Assembly (NCBI GenBank): GCA_002338655.1
Contig: DDIU01000043.1
Span: forward strand, 49,311-107,731
Origin: Flammeovirgaceae bacterium UBA1842
Lineage (GTDB): Bacteria > Bacteroidota > Bacteroidia > Cytophagales > Cyclobacteriaceae
Direction: 5' to 3'
Length of the DNA: 58,421 bases
Under the pieces are notes generated by a model. The model saw only the letters and a list, made by a program, of their open reading frames with translations, was not told the DNA's origin and did not search any database. The number at the start of each line of letters is the position of its first letter. The stretch's first letter is position 1. A program made the translations under genes and the position numbers. Shown here piece after piece: positions 9,095 through 17,822 of this stretch.

Positions 9095-9958
9095 ATGTTT
9101 TCAAAGTCATCGTGGCAACATCTGCGTATTCCCTTCTCCTTCTTTTTAATGCCAGTATATTTATTTGCATTGGCCATTTCAGAAAATGTAAACATCACGT
9201 ATGCCCTTCTGGTTTTTATTTCGCTGCATATTTTTCTGTATCCCGCGAGTAATGGTTATAACAGCTATTTTGATAGGGATGAAAAAAGCATAGGAGGATT
9301 AAAAAACCCACCAAAAGTAAAAAAAGGCCTTTATTATTTGACTTTGCTATTTGACGTAATAGCCCTGCTTATTGGTTGCTTTAACTGGGGATTTATGGCC
9401 TTGTTATTTATCTATGGATTAGTCTCAAAAGCCTATAGTCATCCATCAATTAGAATCAAAAAATATCCCTACGGGAGCTGGTTTATTATTGGTCTATTTC
9501 AAGGCGCTTTTACTTTTTTTATGGCTTACATTGGCATTAACAATGTTGATTTTTCTTCCATATTGAGTTTGGAAATAATCACTCCGGCATTTTTGACCTC
9601 ACTTATGCTTTGGGGATCCTATCCCATGACCCAAATTTATCAGCATGAAGAAGATAGAAGAAGAGGCGATATTACCCTTAGTATTAAACTCGGGATAAGA
9701 GGCACATTTTACTTCACAATGACCATGTTTACCATAGCTTCACTTTGTTTTGCATGGTATTTCACTTCATTTTATGATCTTCAAATGGCCTTCATTTATT
9801 TGTTGTCGATGTCTCCAGTCGTTCTGTTTTTCTTCTACTGGTTAAATAAAGTAGTGAAGGCCACAACCAATGCAAACTTTGACAATACAATGAGATTAAA
9901 TGCCATTTCTGCTTTTTGTCTCAATGGTTTTTTCATCTATTTATTTCTTAGTCATTAG
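9095..9958 (+). CDS. UbiA-family prenyltransferase
   Basis: An integral membrane prenyltransferase of 287 aa with about eight or nine hydrophobic helices. The first Mg-diphosphate motif is NSYFDRDE (Asn56, Asp60, Asp62); the second is EDRRRGD (Asp187, Asp192). UbiA enzymes attach a polyprenyl chain to an aromatic ring or use the diphosphate in related membrane reactions. Its position, divergent from the type III PKS and convergent with the flavoprotein gene (4-bp overlap), makes the PKS product the likely aromatic acceptor. The ring acceptor and prenyl length are inference. It is not one of the ubiquinone or menaquinone operons: no men or ubi genes are near. Confidence 0.9.
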   Translation: MFSKSSWQHLRIPFSFFLMPVYLFALAISENVNITYALLVFISLHIFLYPASNGYNSYFDRDEKSIGGLKNPPKVKKGLYYLTLLFDVIALLIGCFNWGFMALLFIYGLVSKAYSHPSIRIKKYPYGSWFIIGLFQGAFTFFMAYIGINNVDFSSILSLEIITPAFLTSLMLWGSYPMTQIYQHEEDRRRGDITLSIKLGIRGTFYFTMTMFTIASLCFAWYFTSFYDLQMAFIYLLSMSPVVLFFFYWLNKVVKATTNANFDNTMRLNAISAFCLNGFFIYLFLSH

Positions 9959-11082
9959 AATGGTTTGCCGTGAGTGAGTTTAACTAAGTAATTAGCTACA
10001 GGCTTTATTTTACTAATGCTTACTGTTAAATTGGAAAGGCTACCTGAGCCAAATAGCCTTTGAATGTGCCTACCTAAGGCAAGCCGATTTTTGAAAATGG
10101 AATTCCATTTACTGGTATAATCGATTTCTAGTTTTGATCTCTCCTTATGATTTTGATATTCAATTATTGATTCGCTTAACAATTTGGCCGCATGAATGGC
10201 CATGGCCATCCCATTTCCACAAAGTGGGGTAATCATCCCCGCTGCATCACCACACATTAAAATGTGATTTTCAACCGGCAATTTTGTTTCAAAGGAGATT
10301 TCATTGATTACTTCGGGTTTCTCAAAAATAAACTCAGCTTCATTGAAGATCCTATTTAGGTGCGGATTTTTAAACAGAACAGATTTCTCCATTCTTTCTA
10401 TGTTTTTATGCCTTTTGAGGTTAGACCGATGGCTTAAATAACACAAATTGACTTTCCCTGCTTCTATCGCATTGATACCACAGTATCCACCATCGAAATT
10501 ATGTAGGGCTACCGTTTTTCTATCTATATCATAATTAATATGGTACTTAACCCCAACATAGGGAGACGGCCTTTTAAAGAACCTACGGTCCAATTTCATA
10601 TCCAAATTGGATCTTTTCCCAAAAGCGCCAACCGCTATTTCTGATATAATTTTAGTGCCAGATTTAAGGTTCAGGGTGAATAAGCCATCCTTAAAATACA
10701 CTTCCTCTACAGTTTCCTGCAAAATTTCCACCCCTAGTTGAATTGCTTTGTTATATAAAAAGTAATCTAGGGTGTATCTACTGATACCGAACCCTCCTAA
10801 ATCCAAATCAATTAAATTACTTCGTCCTGTCGTTGAGGTTATCTCAAATTGGGATATCGAGGCATGATCAATATTAAGCGGGTTAATGTCCAAAGATTGA
10901 AGGTAGGGGACGACTTCATTTGATACATATTCCCCACAAACCCGATGGAATGGGTACTTTTTCTTTTCAATTAAAATAACAGGTAAATGAGCTTTTTTTA
11001 GGGCTATAGCTGTGATTAATCCAGCAAGACCACCACCTATAATTACAAGGGGTACTTTCAGTTTATTGATTTTTTGCTCCAA
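9955..11082 (-). CDS. Geranylgeranyl-reductase-like FAD-dependent oxidoreductase
   Basis: A flavoprotein of 375 aa in the geranylgeranyl reductase / aromatic hydroxylase group. An N-terminal Rossmann motif IIGGGLAG (residues 14-21) is followed by the HRVCGEYVSNE box typical of this family, and the second FAD motif is CGDAAGMITPLCGNGMAMA at about 277-295. Members reduce prenyl double bonds or hydroxylate phenols to quinols. Both chemistries make sense beside a type III PKS and a UbiA enzyme: it may hydroxylate the phenolic ring, as SrsC does in Streptomyces, or saturate the prenyl tail. The 3' end overlaps the convergent UbiA gene by 4 bp. Which reaction it performs is unresolved. Confidence 0.88.
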   Translation of the reverse strand: MEQKINKLKVPLVIIGGGLAGLITAIALKKAHLPVILIEKKKYPFHRVCGEYVSNEVVPYLQSLDINPLNIDHASISQFEITSTTGRSNLIDLDLGGFGISRYTLDYFLYNKAIQLGVEILQETVEEVYFKDGLFTLNLKSGTKIISEIAVGAFGKRSNLDMKLDRRFFKRPSPYVGVKYHINYDIDRKTVALHNFDGGYCGINAIEAGKVNLCYLSHRSNLKRHKNIERMEKSVLFKNPHLNRIFNEAEFIFEKPEVINEISFETKLPVENHILMCGDAAGMITPLCGNGMAMAIHAAKLLSESIIEYQNHKERSKLEIDYTSKWNSIFKNRLALGRHIQRLFGSGSLSNLTVSISKIKPVANYLVKLTHGKPF

Positions 11083-11159
11083 AACTTACATAAATATTAC
11101 GTCAAGAATACAACTAAGTATTCTAAAAATCGTTAAATTACACCTAAACTACTACGTCT

Positions 11160-11627
11160 ATGCCAGCTTTGACACCAGACCAATCGAATGAATCCATTAA
11201 TGTCTTTCTTATTGGCAATAATCCAATCGAATTGGGCAGTATTTATAATAAGCTCAAAGACATTAAAAATAGGACCTTTAAAACTGAAATAAGCTTTAAT
11301 ATTAAAGGTATACTAGCTAAAATAAGAAAATTTAGGCCTTCATGTATTTTAATTGATGATAACCTCGAACGATTATATATTAAGAAATTATTGAAGAGCC
11401 TTGCTTCTAATAATAGAACTAAAAACATTCCAATTACTGTAATCAAGAATTCCAATTACAAAGAAGGGTTTTCCCATGCTCAGGAGTATGTGTTAAAAGA
11501 CTCACTCACCTCCGAATCACTTTCAATTTCAATTCATAACTCCATAAAATTGAAAGCTATGCAAACTTACTTGATGAAAAAGATAAAAAAGAACAAGTCA
11601 AAAATTGAGAAATTCCTAGGGTCTTAA
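11160..11627 (+). CDS. Stand-alone degenerate response-regulator receiver protein
   Basis: A 155-aa protein whose fold pattern follows a CheY-like receiver: hydrophobic strand NVFLIGN, the candidate phospho-acceptor strand CILIDDN (Asp66/Asp67), strand IPITVIKNS and a conserved-type Lys113 in YVLKDSL. The usual acidic pair after strand 1 is replaced by Gly-Asn-Asn, so Mg binding and phosphorylation are doubtful. The C-terminus is a very basic helix (KKIKKNKSKIEKF). No output domain is present. It sits between the PKS locus and a convergent retropepsin gene (4-bp overlap), with no histidine kinase near. A pseudo-receiver or adaptor role is inference; the domain call itself is moderate. Confidence 0.6.
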   Translation: MPALTPDQSNESINVFLIGNNPIELGSIYNKLKDIKNRTFKTEISFNIKGILAKIRKFRPSCILIDDNLERLYIKKLLKSLASNNRTKNIPITVIKNSNYKEGFSHAQEYVLKDSLTSESLSISIHNSIKLKAMQTYLMKKIKKNKSKIEKFLGS

Positions 11628-12862
11628 ATTTGGCTGTGAAGCCTAAAGGTAGCACTGTACCTTTCTCCTCCACGTTGCACTGTTATTGACACACGTTTAT
11701 TTTCCCTTGCATTTAGCATACCAATAATATGGCCAAGGTTTAAGGATTTTGAGGCTACATTATTAATGGACAATATGGTATCGCCTTTTTTAAAACCTGC
11801 CAAATCTCCAGAAGAACCAGGGCGAACTTCAGTAATTTCAAAGGAATTTAGTCTACTGCCTTTTGCCTTTACATTTATACCACTAATGTTATAACTAAAT
11901 TTCTTTTTGAAATCTTTCCCTTTTTTGAGGTAGATCCTTTCTCCTGGAAAGTCAAAAATAACCTTAAAACGACTCAGTATTTCACCGCCAATAGAGCCGT
12001 TCCTAAAAACATCACCCCTTTTAATACTGTCGAGTAAGCTGCTACTTGTTGGGAATGTGATCAGCACGTCATCCCATGACCTATTGCCAATCTTAAAATT
12101 TTGGATACGGGCAATTTTACCTTGCAGGTTACCAGCAAGACCTCTTCCTAAGTTACAATCCAAGTTTTTCTCAGGGATATAAAGACTATTATCGGATTTA
12201 CTGTCCAGTAAAAGGCCATGACTAGCCCCAGAATCAATCATTAATTTTACAGGAATAGGCGAATCTCCGCTATTATAAGTGATAGAAGTCTGAATGTAAG
12301 GTTTTGTATCCTCTATTATTATTGGGATTTCATCATAAGACCTTTTTGGCTTAAAATGTTCTGGAGTGGTCAGTATTAATACCTTATTATCATAATCAAT
12401 TTTTACAATGAATCTACTAAAAACTTCATAACCAAGAATACCATGGACTTCTGTGCCCAAGTAGTTTCTCAATTCAAGATAATCTTCTTCTAAAACCAGC
12501 ATGGCATGACCCATACCCTTAACCCCGGGCATACTCAACGTTACGCCATTTGTAATATAGGCTTCAATGTCACGATTCTCACTTCCAATTCCAGATATTA
12601 TATATTTTTTATTGTACTCAAGATCAAGAATATCACTGTACGCTTTTTCGGTCAGGATCGTGGTACGTACCCCCGTATCTAAAATAAATCGTAATGGGAG
12701 TTGATTGTTAAGAATTACCGGTACTACTATTAAATTGCTGTGAAGCTCGAAAGGTATCCTGACCTGTTTTTGATCATCAATGAATTTAAATCCCAATGTC
12801 TGACAGTGAGCAGCTACTGCATATAATAGTAGTATAAATACTATATAATAAGATTTTTTCAT
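11624..12862 (-). CDS. Exported retropepsin-like aspartic protease with PDZ domain
   Basis: A 412-aa exported protein with a signal peptide ending near AAHCQ (a Cys at 20 makes a weak lipobox). Two retropepsin-type active-site loops are visible in one chain: LDTGVRTT (Asp62) and IDSGASHG (Asp210), each in a separate aspartyl-protease lobe. A PDZ domain follows at about 330-412, including the loop AGFKKGDTILSINNV. The family is common in Bacteroidota as periplasmic proteases of unknown target; the PDZ domain may select C-terminal peptides. It overlaps the convergent receiver gene by 4 bp. Confidence 0.85.
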   Translation of the reverse strand: MKKSYYIVFILLLYAVAAHCQTLGFKFIDDQKQVRIPFELHSNLIVVPVILNNQLPLRFILDTGVRTTILTEKAYSDILDLEYNKKYIISGIGSENRDIEAYITNGVTLSMPGVKGMGHAMLVLEEDYLELRNYLGTEVHGILGYEVFSRFIVKIDYDNKVLILTTPEHFKPKRSYDEIPIIIEDTKPYIQTSITYNSGDSPIPVKLMIDSGASHGLLLDSKSDNSLYIPEKNLDCNLGRGLAGNLQGKIARIQNFKIGNRSWDDVLITFPTSSSLLDSIKRGDVFRNGSIGGEILSRFKVIFDFPGERIYLKKGKDFKKKFSYNISGINVKAKGSRLNSFEITEVRPGSSGDLAGFKKGDTILSINNVASKSLNLGHIIGMLNARENKRVSITVQRGGERYSATFRLHSQI

Positions 12863-12963
12863 TTAGATAGAATAATGCAAAAAATACGAAATTGGAATAA
12901 GTATTGTATTACTAACAACGTTATTTCTTTTTTACCACTACCCCCTAACCCAATATGGGTGAA

Positions 12964-13455
12964 TTATCTGATTCTTAGATGTTTTGGGCTCGCATAGGAA
13001 GATTTTACAATTCCGATGGGAATGGATATCAAGGTATTTATGGCCATCAGCACTATTAATAGGCTCAGCAATTCTGAATATTTGGGTTTGAAAATGGCCA
13101 GTAAAATGAAAACATGACGCATCAGATCAATCGATACAAAAAAAATGGTGATGGCGAGCAGTGTGTAAATGCTCATTTCGATTATCGTACAAATGAAAAT
13201 ATTTAGAAAATTGGCGCCATACAATTTCAAAATAGCAACCCGCCTTATCTTGGATAAATTGCAATGGTAGTAGAAGGAAGTTACTGTCAGCAAAGCGATG
13301 GAAAAGATAAATGTGTAAAAACCCCAGTTCGATTCCTCAATAAACAATAGCTGAATGCTCAAAATCAGCATCACATAAATTCCAATAATCACTATTGGTA
13401 TTCCCGTGATTGGGAAGGTATTGCGAACAGCTAATTTGAAATTATTAGAGACCAT
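12964..13455 (-). CDS. Small membrane protein resembling a reduced FtsX/MacB permease
   Basis: A 163-aa protein from the ATG at 13455 (the frame opens 45 bases earlier), with about four hydrophobic helices. Two stretches recall Bacteroidota ABC permeases of the FtsX/MacB type: the start MVSNNFKLAVRNT resembles the usual N-terminal NxFKxAxRN box, and RRVAILKLYGANFLNIF followed by an acidic residue and a helix resembles the RKVLGAS box of the C-terminal FtsX domain. The large periplasmic domain and two-thirds of the usual about 800 residues are missing. It may be a shortened permease or the remnant of one. No ATPase gene is adjacent. Real function unknown. Confidence 0.5.
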   Translation of the reverse strand: MVSNNFKLAVRNTFPITGIPIVIIGIYVMLILSIQLLFIEESNWGFYTFIFSIALLTVTSFYYHCNLSKIRRVAILKLYGANFLNIFICTIIEMSIYTLLAITIFFVSIDLMRHVFILLAIFKPKYSELLSLLIVLMAINTLISIPIGIVKSSYASPKHLRIR

Positions 13456-13572
13456 GACAACTATAAGGCACAAAGCGTACCATATAGAATATGTCGTCAA
13501 ATAAGATAATAAAGCAGGTACTTCTTTTTAAGCTGTTCAACTTTTAACATTGTTATGTACAGTATTGAACAC

Positions 13573-14154
13573 TTAGGTTTTATTCAGGTCATCCCAAATA
13601 GAGTGACTGCTGAATTGAAAATTGGAAATCATATCCACCAAACTTTTTGGGTTATCACTTACCACCAAATTCTTACGGGTTTCAATATTCAAAAACCCCT
13701 CCTTGGTCATGTGATTGAGTTGAAGGATCAAAGAGTCAAAAAATCCGTTGATATTAAACAGCCCTATTGGTTTTTTAATTATCTCCAATTGCACCCAGGT
13801 CAACATTTCGGCAAGTTCTTCCAACGTCCCTAGCCCACCCGGCATTGCTATAAAGGCATCGGACAAAGAAGCCATCATTTGCTTTCGTTCATGCATAGAT
13901 TGCACGACATGTAATTCAGTTAAGTTTTTGTGATCTACTTCCTTCTGGATTAAAAATTTGGGAATTACCCCAATAACTTGGCCTTTTTGACTCAGGACCT
14001 CATCTGCAATAATACCCATTAGGCCAACTCTCCCTCCGCCATATACCAAATGTATATTCTTCTGGCTCAGTTCAAACCCTAGCGACTTAGCACCTTTTTC
14101 ATACGCAATATCGTTACCAACATTTGAACCGCAAAAGACACATATATTATTCAT
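13573..14154 (-). CDS. LOG family protein (TIGR00730-type Rossmann fold)
   Basis: A 193-aa LOG-family nucleotide 5'-monophosphate phosphoribohydrolase. The signature MPGGLGTLEE lies at about residues 104-113, and the catalytic Arg90-Lys91 pair in MHERKQMM is present, as is the N-terminal CVFCGSNVG loop. Enzymes of this family release a base from a nucleoside monophosphate; plant and some bacterial members make cytokinins. In Bacteroidota the role is probably nucleotide salvage or housecleaning. Automatic annotation may call it a lysine decarboxylase, which is a historic error. Divergent from ridA-like gene 44 bp away. Confidence 0.92.
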   Translation of the reverse strand: MNNICVFCGSNVGNDIAYEKGAKSLGFELSQKNIHLVYGGGRVGLMGIIADEVLSQKGQVIGVIPKFLIQKEVDHKNLTELHVVQSMHERKQMMASLSDAFIAMPGGLGTLEELAEMLTWVQLEIIKKPIGLFNINGFFDSLILQLNHMTKEGFLNIETRKNLVVSDNPKSLVDMISNFQFSSHSIWDDLNKT

Positions 14155-14198
14155 AATTTAGTGATGGGGTTTAGGGTAAAACTAATTTAAATAATATT

Positions 14199-14588
14199 AT
14201 GACAAATCGAGTAAATATTTCATCGGGGGCACAATGGGAGGACATAGTCGGTTATTCAAGGGCGGTTAGGATTGGGGACAACATTGAAGTCTCAGGCTCC
14301 GTAGCATTGGAAAACGGAAATCTTATTGGAAAAGATGACCCCTATGCTCAGATGATTAGGTGTTGTGAGATTATTAAAGAATCATTAGAGCAGGCAGGTG
14401 CTAAACTAAGTGATGTAATAAGAACAAGAATATTCGTTGTTAACATTGAGGATTGGCCTGAAATAGGAAAAGCCCATGGAGAGTACTTTAAAGACATTAA
14501 ACCGGCTACATCCATGGTGGAAGTAAGCAAATTAATCGGCTCTGAATTTTTGGTAGAGATGGAAGCCACTGCCATTGTTCAAAAGTAA
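14199..14588 (+). CDS. RidA/YjgF family protein
   Basis: A 129-aa member of the RidA (YjgF/YER057c/UK114) family. The conserved arginine region VIRTRIFV (about 74-80) and the C-terminal glutamate in EFLVEMEATAIV (near 120) match the active site that hydrolyses reactive enamines and imines to ketones. The EVSKLIG segment follows the family pattern. It probably protects PLP enzymes from 2-aminoacrylate-type damage, or belongs to the looser non-deaminase RidA groups. Cytoplasmic. It lies just upstream of the MORN protein on the same strand. Confidence 0.88.
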   Translation: MTNRVNISSGAQWEDIVGYSRAVRIGDNIEVSGSVALENGNLIGKDDPYAQMIRCCEIIKESLEQAGAKLSDVIRTRIFVVNIEDWPEIGKAHGEYFKDIKPATSMVEVSKLIGSEFLVEMEATAIVQK

Positions 14589-14679
14589 TGTCGTCAGGAC
14601 CATCCGTTTTGTGGGGAACAATTTTGCAGATAACATTGTCAAGCTAAATGAAATAGGATTCAGGATCATATAAATTAAA

Positions 14680-15960
14680 ATGAAGAAAATAAATTTAAAC
14701 CGCTGGCATGCATTATCTCTGATCTTTCTGATTATAGCCGGCAATCAGGGCATTGCCCAGCAAATACAAAAGGTTTATACAAAAGATAGTGCCTCCTATG
14801 GTTTGGGGATTATCCAAAATGGTGTTAAAACTGGGCTATGGAAAATATATACTTATGATGGGGTATTAACAGAGGTTGGTGACTTTGTCAATGATAAAAG
14901 ACAGGGCACTTGGCGGTTTTATTATTCCACGGGCGACTTGTTTGGCAAACTGGACTACGAAAAAGGTAATCCTACTAAATATGTAGAATACTATTTAACT
15001 GGTATTATAAGAGCGAAGGGCGATTTTGAGAATGGCAAGAAGTCGGGCATTTGGACTACCTATTATGAAAACGGTGTTCGAAAAAGAGTAGATGAGTATG
15101 TTGAGGGTAAGCGGCAAGGTATCATACAGGAATATGCACCCACGAGGCAGCTAGTCCTAGAGGCGGAATATAAAAACGATACTACTGATGGGGTTTGGAA
15201 AGAGTATAATTTGTTTCGCCAACTGATTGTGGAAGGTTATTATAAAAATGGGCTGAAAGAAAATGTTTGGAGGTATTATTATGATAACGGAAACTTGGAA
15301 GAGCAGCTATTTTATAAGAAAAACCTCAAGGATAGTCTCTATAGAAGCTTTTTTGCCAATGGTCAGCCAAGGATTACCGGCTTTTACAAAAATGACTTAA
15401 GAGCGGGCAATTGGAGATTTTTTTATGATGATGGCCTTTTAATGGAAGAAGGAACATACAAAGAGGATAAGCAAAATGGACAGTGGTTTGCCTATCATAG
15501 TAATGGTAAAATAAAGAGCGTAGGTTCATTTGTTGACGGCTTAGAAAATGGGCTTTGGGGGATTTTCCATGAAAACGGTGAATTGATGATAGAAGAGAAA
15601 TGGCGTTTTGGCAAACTTTGGGAAGTGAGCGATTACTATACAGTAGAGGGGGATACACTTACATCAGGCACCTTAAAAAATGGCCAGGGCACTAAAATTG
15701 ACTATTATCCAAACAATCAAATTGAAATTAACTGTCAGTTTAAAAACGGATTCCCTGATGGATCATGGAAATACTATTATGACGATGGGACACTTGCGGA
15801 GGAAGGTCAATTTGTGCAAGGAATTAAAACAGGGTACTGGAAATTTTACCACCCCAACGGGAATATCGAATCGGATGGATACTTTAAAGAAGGTGAGAAA
15901 TCTGGTGAATGGAAATACTACTACCGTGGGGGTAGGTTGAAAGAAACGGTGAGTTATTAG
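14680..15960 (+). CDS. Exported MORN-repeat (YwqK-like) protein
   Basis: A 426-aa protein with a signal peptide ending about NQGIAQ and then MORN-type repeats almost to the end. Repeating blocks such as GLWKIYTYDGVL, GTWRFYYSTGDL, GIWTTYYENGVR, GNWRFFYDDGLL, GQWFAYHSNGKI, GSWKYYYDDGTL and GYWKFYHPNGNI recur about every 23 residues, more than a dozen in total. The repeats fold as a beta-hairpin solenoid. Some relatives are labelled YwqK antitoxin in databases, but an exported solenoid without a toxin partner gives no support for that role. Probably a surface or periplasmic scaffold. Confidence 0.85.
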   Translation: MKKINLNRWHALSLIFLIIAGNQGIAQQIQKVYTKDSASYGLGIIQNGVKTGLWKIYTYDGVLTEVGDFVNDKRQGTWRFYYSTGDLFGKLDYEKGNPTKYVEYYLTGIIRAKGDFENGKKSGIWTTYYENGVRKRVDEYVEGKRQGIIQEYAPTRQLVLEAEYKNDTTDGVWKEYNLFRQLIVEGYYKNGLKENVWRYYYDNGNLEEQLFYKKNLKDSLYRSFFANGQPRITGFYKNDLRAGNWRFFYDDGLLMEEGTYKEDKQNGQWFAYHSNGKIKSVGSFVDGLENGLWGIFHENGELMIEEKWRFGKLWEVSDYYTVEGDTLTSGTLKNGQGTKIDYYPNNQIEINCQFKNGFPDGSWKYYYDDGTLAEEGQFVQGIKTGYWKFYHPNGNIESDGYFKEGEKSGEWKYYYRGGRLKETVSY

Positions 15961-15971
15961 GGATAGATCCC

Positions 15972-16023
15972 AAGATTCAAGACACAAGACATAAGAAAAT
16001 CTTGAATCTTATGTCTTGTGTCT
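15972..16023. terminator. Interleaved inverted repeats / bidirectional terminator
   Basis: Two perfect inverted repeats overlap in the order A-B-A'-B': AAGATTCAAGA (15972-15982) pairs with TCTTGAATCTT (16000-16010), and AGACACAAGACATAAG (15980-15995) pairs with CTTATGTCTTGTGTCT (16008-16023). The two hairpins exclude one another, or form a pseudoknot. The site lies between the convergent MORN and M28 genes, so a terminator role is likely, but there is no strong T run. Confidence 0.6.
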
Positions 16024-16036
16024 AAAATCATACAAC

Positions 16037-17674
16037 TCATTTCTTTTCTCTGATCGCCTTAAATTCTGAACCCTCCTTCCATTTGGGAAAGGTAGCCTCA
16101 TTGGCTAATGTATAACCTATTTCAAAATATATCTGGGCATCGAGTTTTACCCCTTCAGCATTTAAATCATCAGTATACTCATCGGAGGGTTTATGGTAGT
16201 GTTCTCTAGTGTATTTTGCATATTCTTTTTCGCCCCACTCCTTGCCATGGGCATCACTATCAACAGCACCTTTTCCATATAATGCGGGGATTCCGATTTT
16301 AGCAAAGTTGAAATGGTCTGATCGGAAAAATGAACCTGCCTCTGGGTGCGGGTCTGGTGTTATATATCGGCCTTGTTTTTCTACCGCAATTTTAGCGTAG
16401 TCTTCCAGTTCCGACTGACCATAACCAACAATGGAGAAATCATTTACCCTACCAATCGGCCTGATTGCGTCTACATTGATATTGGCTACCGTTTTGGCTG
16501 GATCGTAAATGGGATTTACGGAATAATACTCAGAACCCAATAGGCCTTGTTCTTCAGCGGTTACGGCCATAAAAATAACAGAGCGTCTTGTCTTTTGTTT
16601 TAGTTTGGTAAATGCTTCCGCAACTTGGATAATGGCCGCAACCCCAGTGCCGTTATCAACTGCTCCATTATAGATCGAATCGCCATCAACGGGCTGACCT
16701 ATTCCAAAATGATCCCAATGCGCGGAATAAATGATGGTTTCATCAGCAAGGTCAGTTCCTTCATATTTTGCTACTACATTGTTAGATTTCGATCTTTTTA
16801 TATGATTGGTCAGGCTTACGGACATTTTTTGATTTAAGTCAAATGCCTTGAAATCCCTTTTTCGGGCTTCATTATAAAAATCATAACCTTCTTTTCCTGC
16901 ATTGGCAAATATTTTTTCAGCACTTTGATAAGAAATCCAGCCTTCAACAGCACAGCGTCCCATATTCCCATCTTCACTTTCCAAATAAAGGTTAGCACCA
17001 CTCCATCCCCCTTGAACTACCTCAAAAGGATAACTCGCATGGGCAGTTTCATGAATGATAATCAGGGCTGCAGCACCTTGACGGGCAGCCTCTTCATACT
17101 TGTAAGTCCAACGCCCGTAGTAAGTCATTTCATTGCCTTTAAAGAAGGTTTGATCATCAGAGCCAAACCCAGGATCATTGATCAAAACCACTACCGTCTT
17201 TCCCTTTACATCCAGTCCTTCATAGTCATTCCACTCATATTCCGGTGCAATAATTCCATATCCGGCAAAAACCATTTCTGACTCTTGTACATTAATGGTG
17301 TCAACTACCCTTCTGGTGAGTGAAACAAAGTCATCCCAGTAATGTAAGTTGATTTCTTTCTTACCACCGGCTATAACCATTGCAGAGTCTTTTACAGTTG
17401 CAGAAAGTTGTACCATCGGCACTTCTTGAAAGTAGCTGTCACCATTTCCTGGTTGTAAGCCAAGCTTTTCAAATTCTCCTTTTAAATAATTGATCGTTTT
17501 TGTTTCCCCTTCAGTGAAAGGCTTTCTGCCTTGGAAGTCATCTGAAGCTAGTTGCGCTATTCGCGATTTAAGCTCTTCTTCATTAATAGAGTTGTAGGCT
17601 TCTTCAAAATTATTTTTCTGCTCACACGCAGTAAAGACAACCATGATAAATACCAGCGATAATAAATTTTTCAT
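16037..17674 (-). CDS. M28 family zinc aminopeptidase, lipoprotein
   Basis: A 545-aa peptidase with a lipoprotein signal (VVFTAC, Cys17), so membrane-anchored. A protease-associated (PA) domain is inserted at about 135-260. The M28 di-zinc ligands are visible: His319 in SAHWDHFG, Asp340 in GAVDNGTG, Glu374/Glu375 in VTAEEQG, Asp402 in NVDA and His454 in RSDHFNF. The enzyme should remove N-terminal residues from peptides outside the cytoplasm. It converges with the MORN gene and is preceded by a short spacer before the divergent DUF2911 gene. Confidence 0.93.
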   Translation of the reverse strand: MKNLLSLVFIMVVFTACEQKNNFEEAYNSINEEELKSRIAQLASDDFQGRKPFTEGETKTINYLKGEFEKLGLQPGNGDSYFQEVPMVQLSATVKDSAMVIAGGKKEINLHYWDDFVSLTRRVVDTINVQESEMVFAGYGIIAPEYEWNDYEGLDVKGKTVVVLINDPGFGSDDQTFFKGNEMTYYGRWTYKYEEAARQGAAALIIIHETAHASYPFEVVQGGWSGANLYLESEDGNMGRCAVEGWISYQSAEKIFANAGKEGYDFYNEARKRDFKAFDLNQKMSVSLTNHIKRSKSNNVVAKYEGTDLADETIIYSAHWDHFGIGQPVDGDSIYNGAVDNGTGVAAIIQVAEAFTKLKQKTRRSVIFMAVTAEEQGLLGSEYYSVNPIYDPAKTVANINVDAIRPIGRVNDFSIVGYGQSELEDYAKIAVEKQGRYITPDPHPEAGSFFRSDHFNFAKIGIPALYGKGAVDSDAHGKEWGEKEYAKYTREHYHKPSDEYTDDLNAEGVKLDAQIYFEIGYTLANEATFPKWKEGSEFKAIREKK

Positions 17675-17822
17675 AATGATAATTTTTTTAACAGGCCATG
17701 AAGATAATAAAATTCAATTCAATGTGAAATAATGACCTTATCCCAGTAATCGTTATTGCATTTCGAAACAAAATCTTATCATTGGCGTAACTCTACACAA
17801 TTGCGTAGATATCAACAGAGTA

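Noticed and set aside
13573..14154. Lysine decarboxylase
   Set aside because: The PGGxGT and ERK motifs show a LOG phosphoribohydrolase; the decarboxylase name is a known misannotation of the family.
14680..15960. MORN protein as a YwqK-type antitoxin
   Set aside because: It has a signal peptide and no toxin gene adjacent; the database label comes from the shared repeat only.
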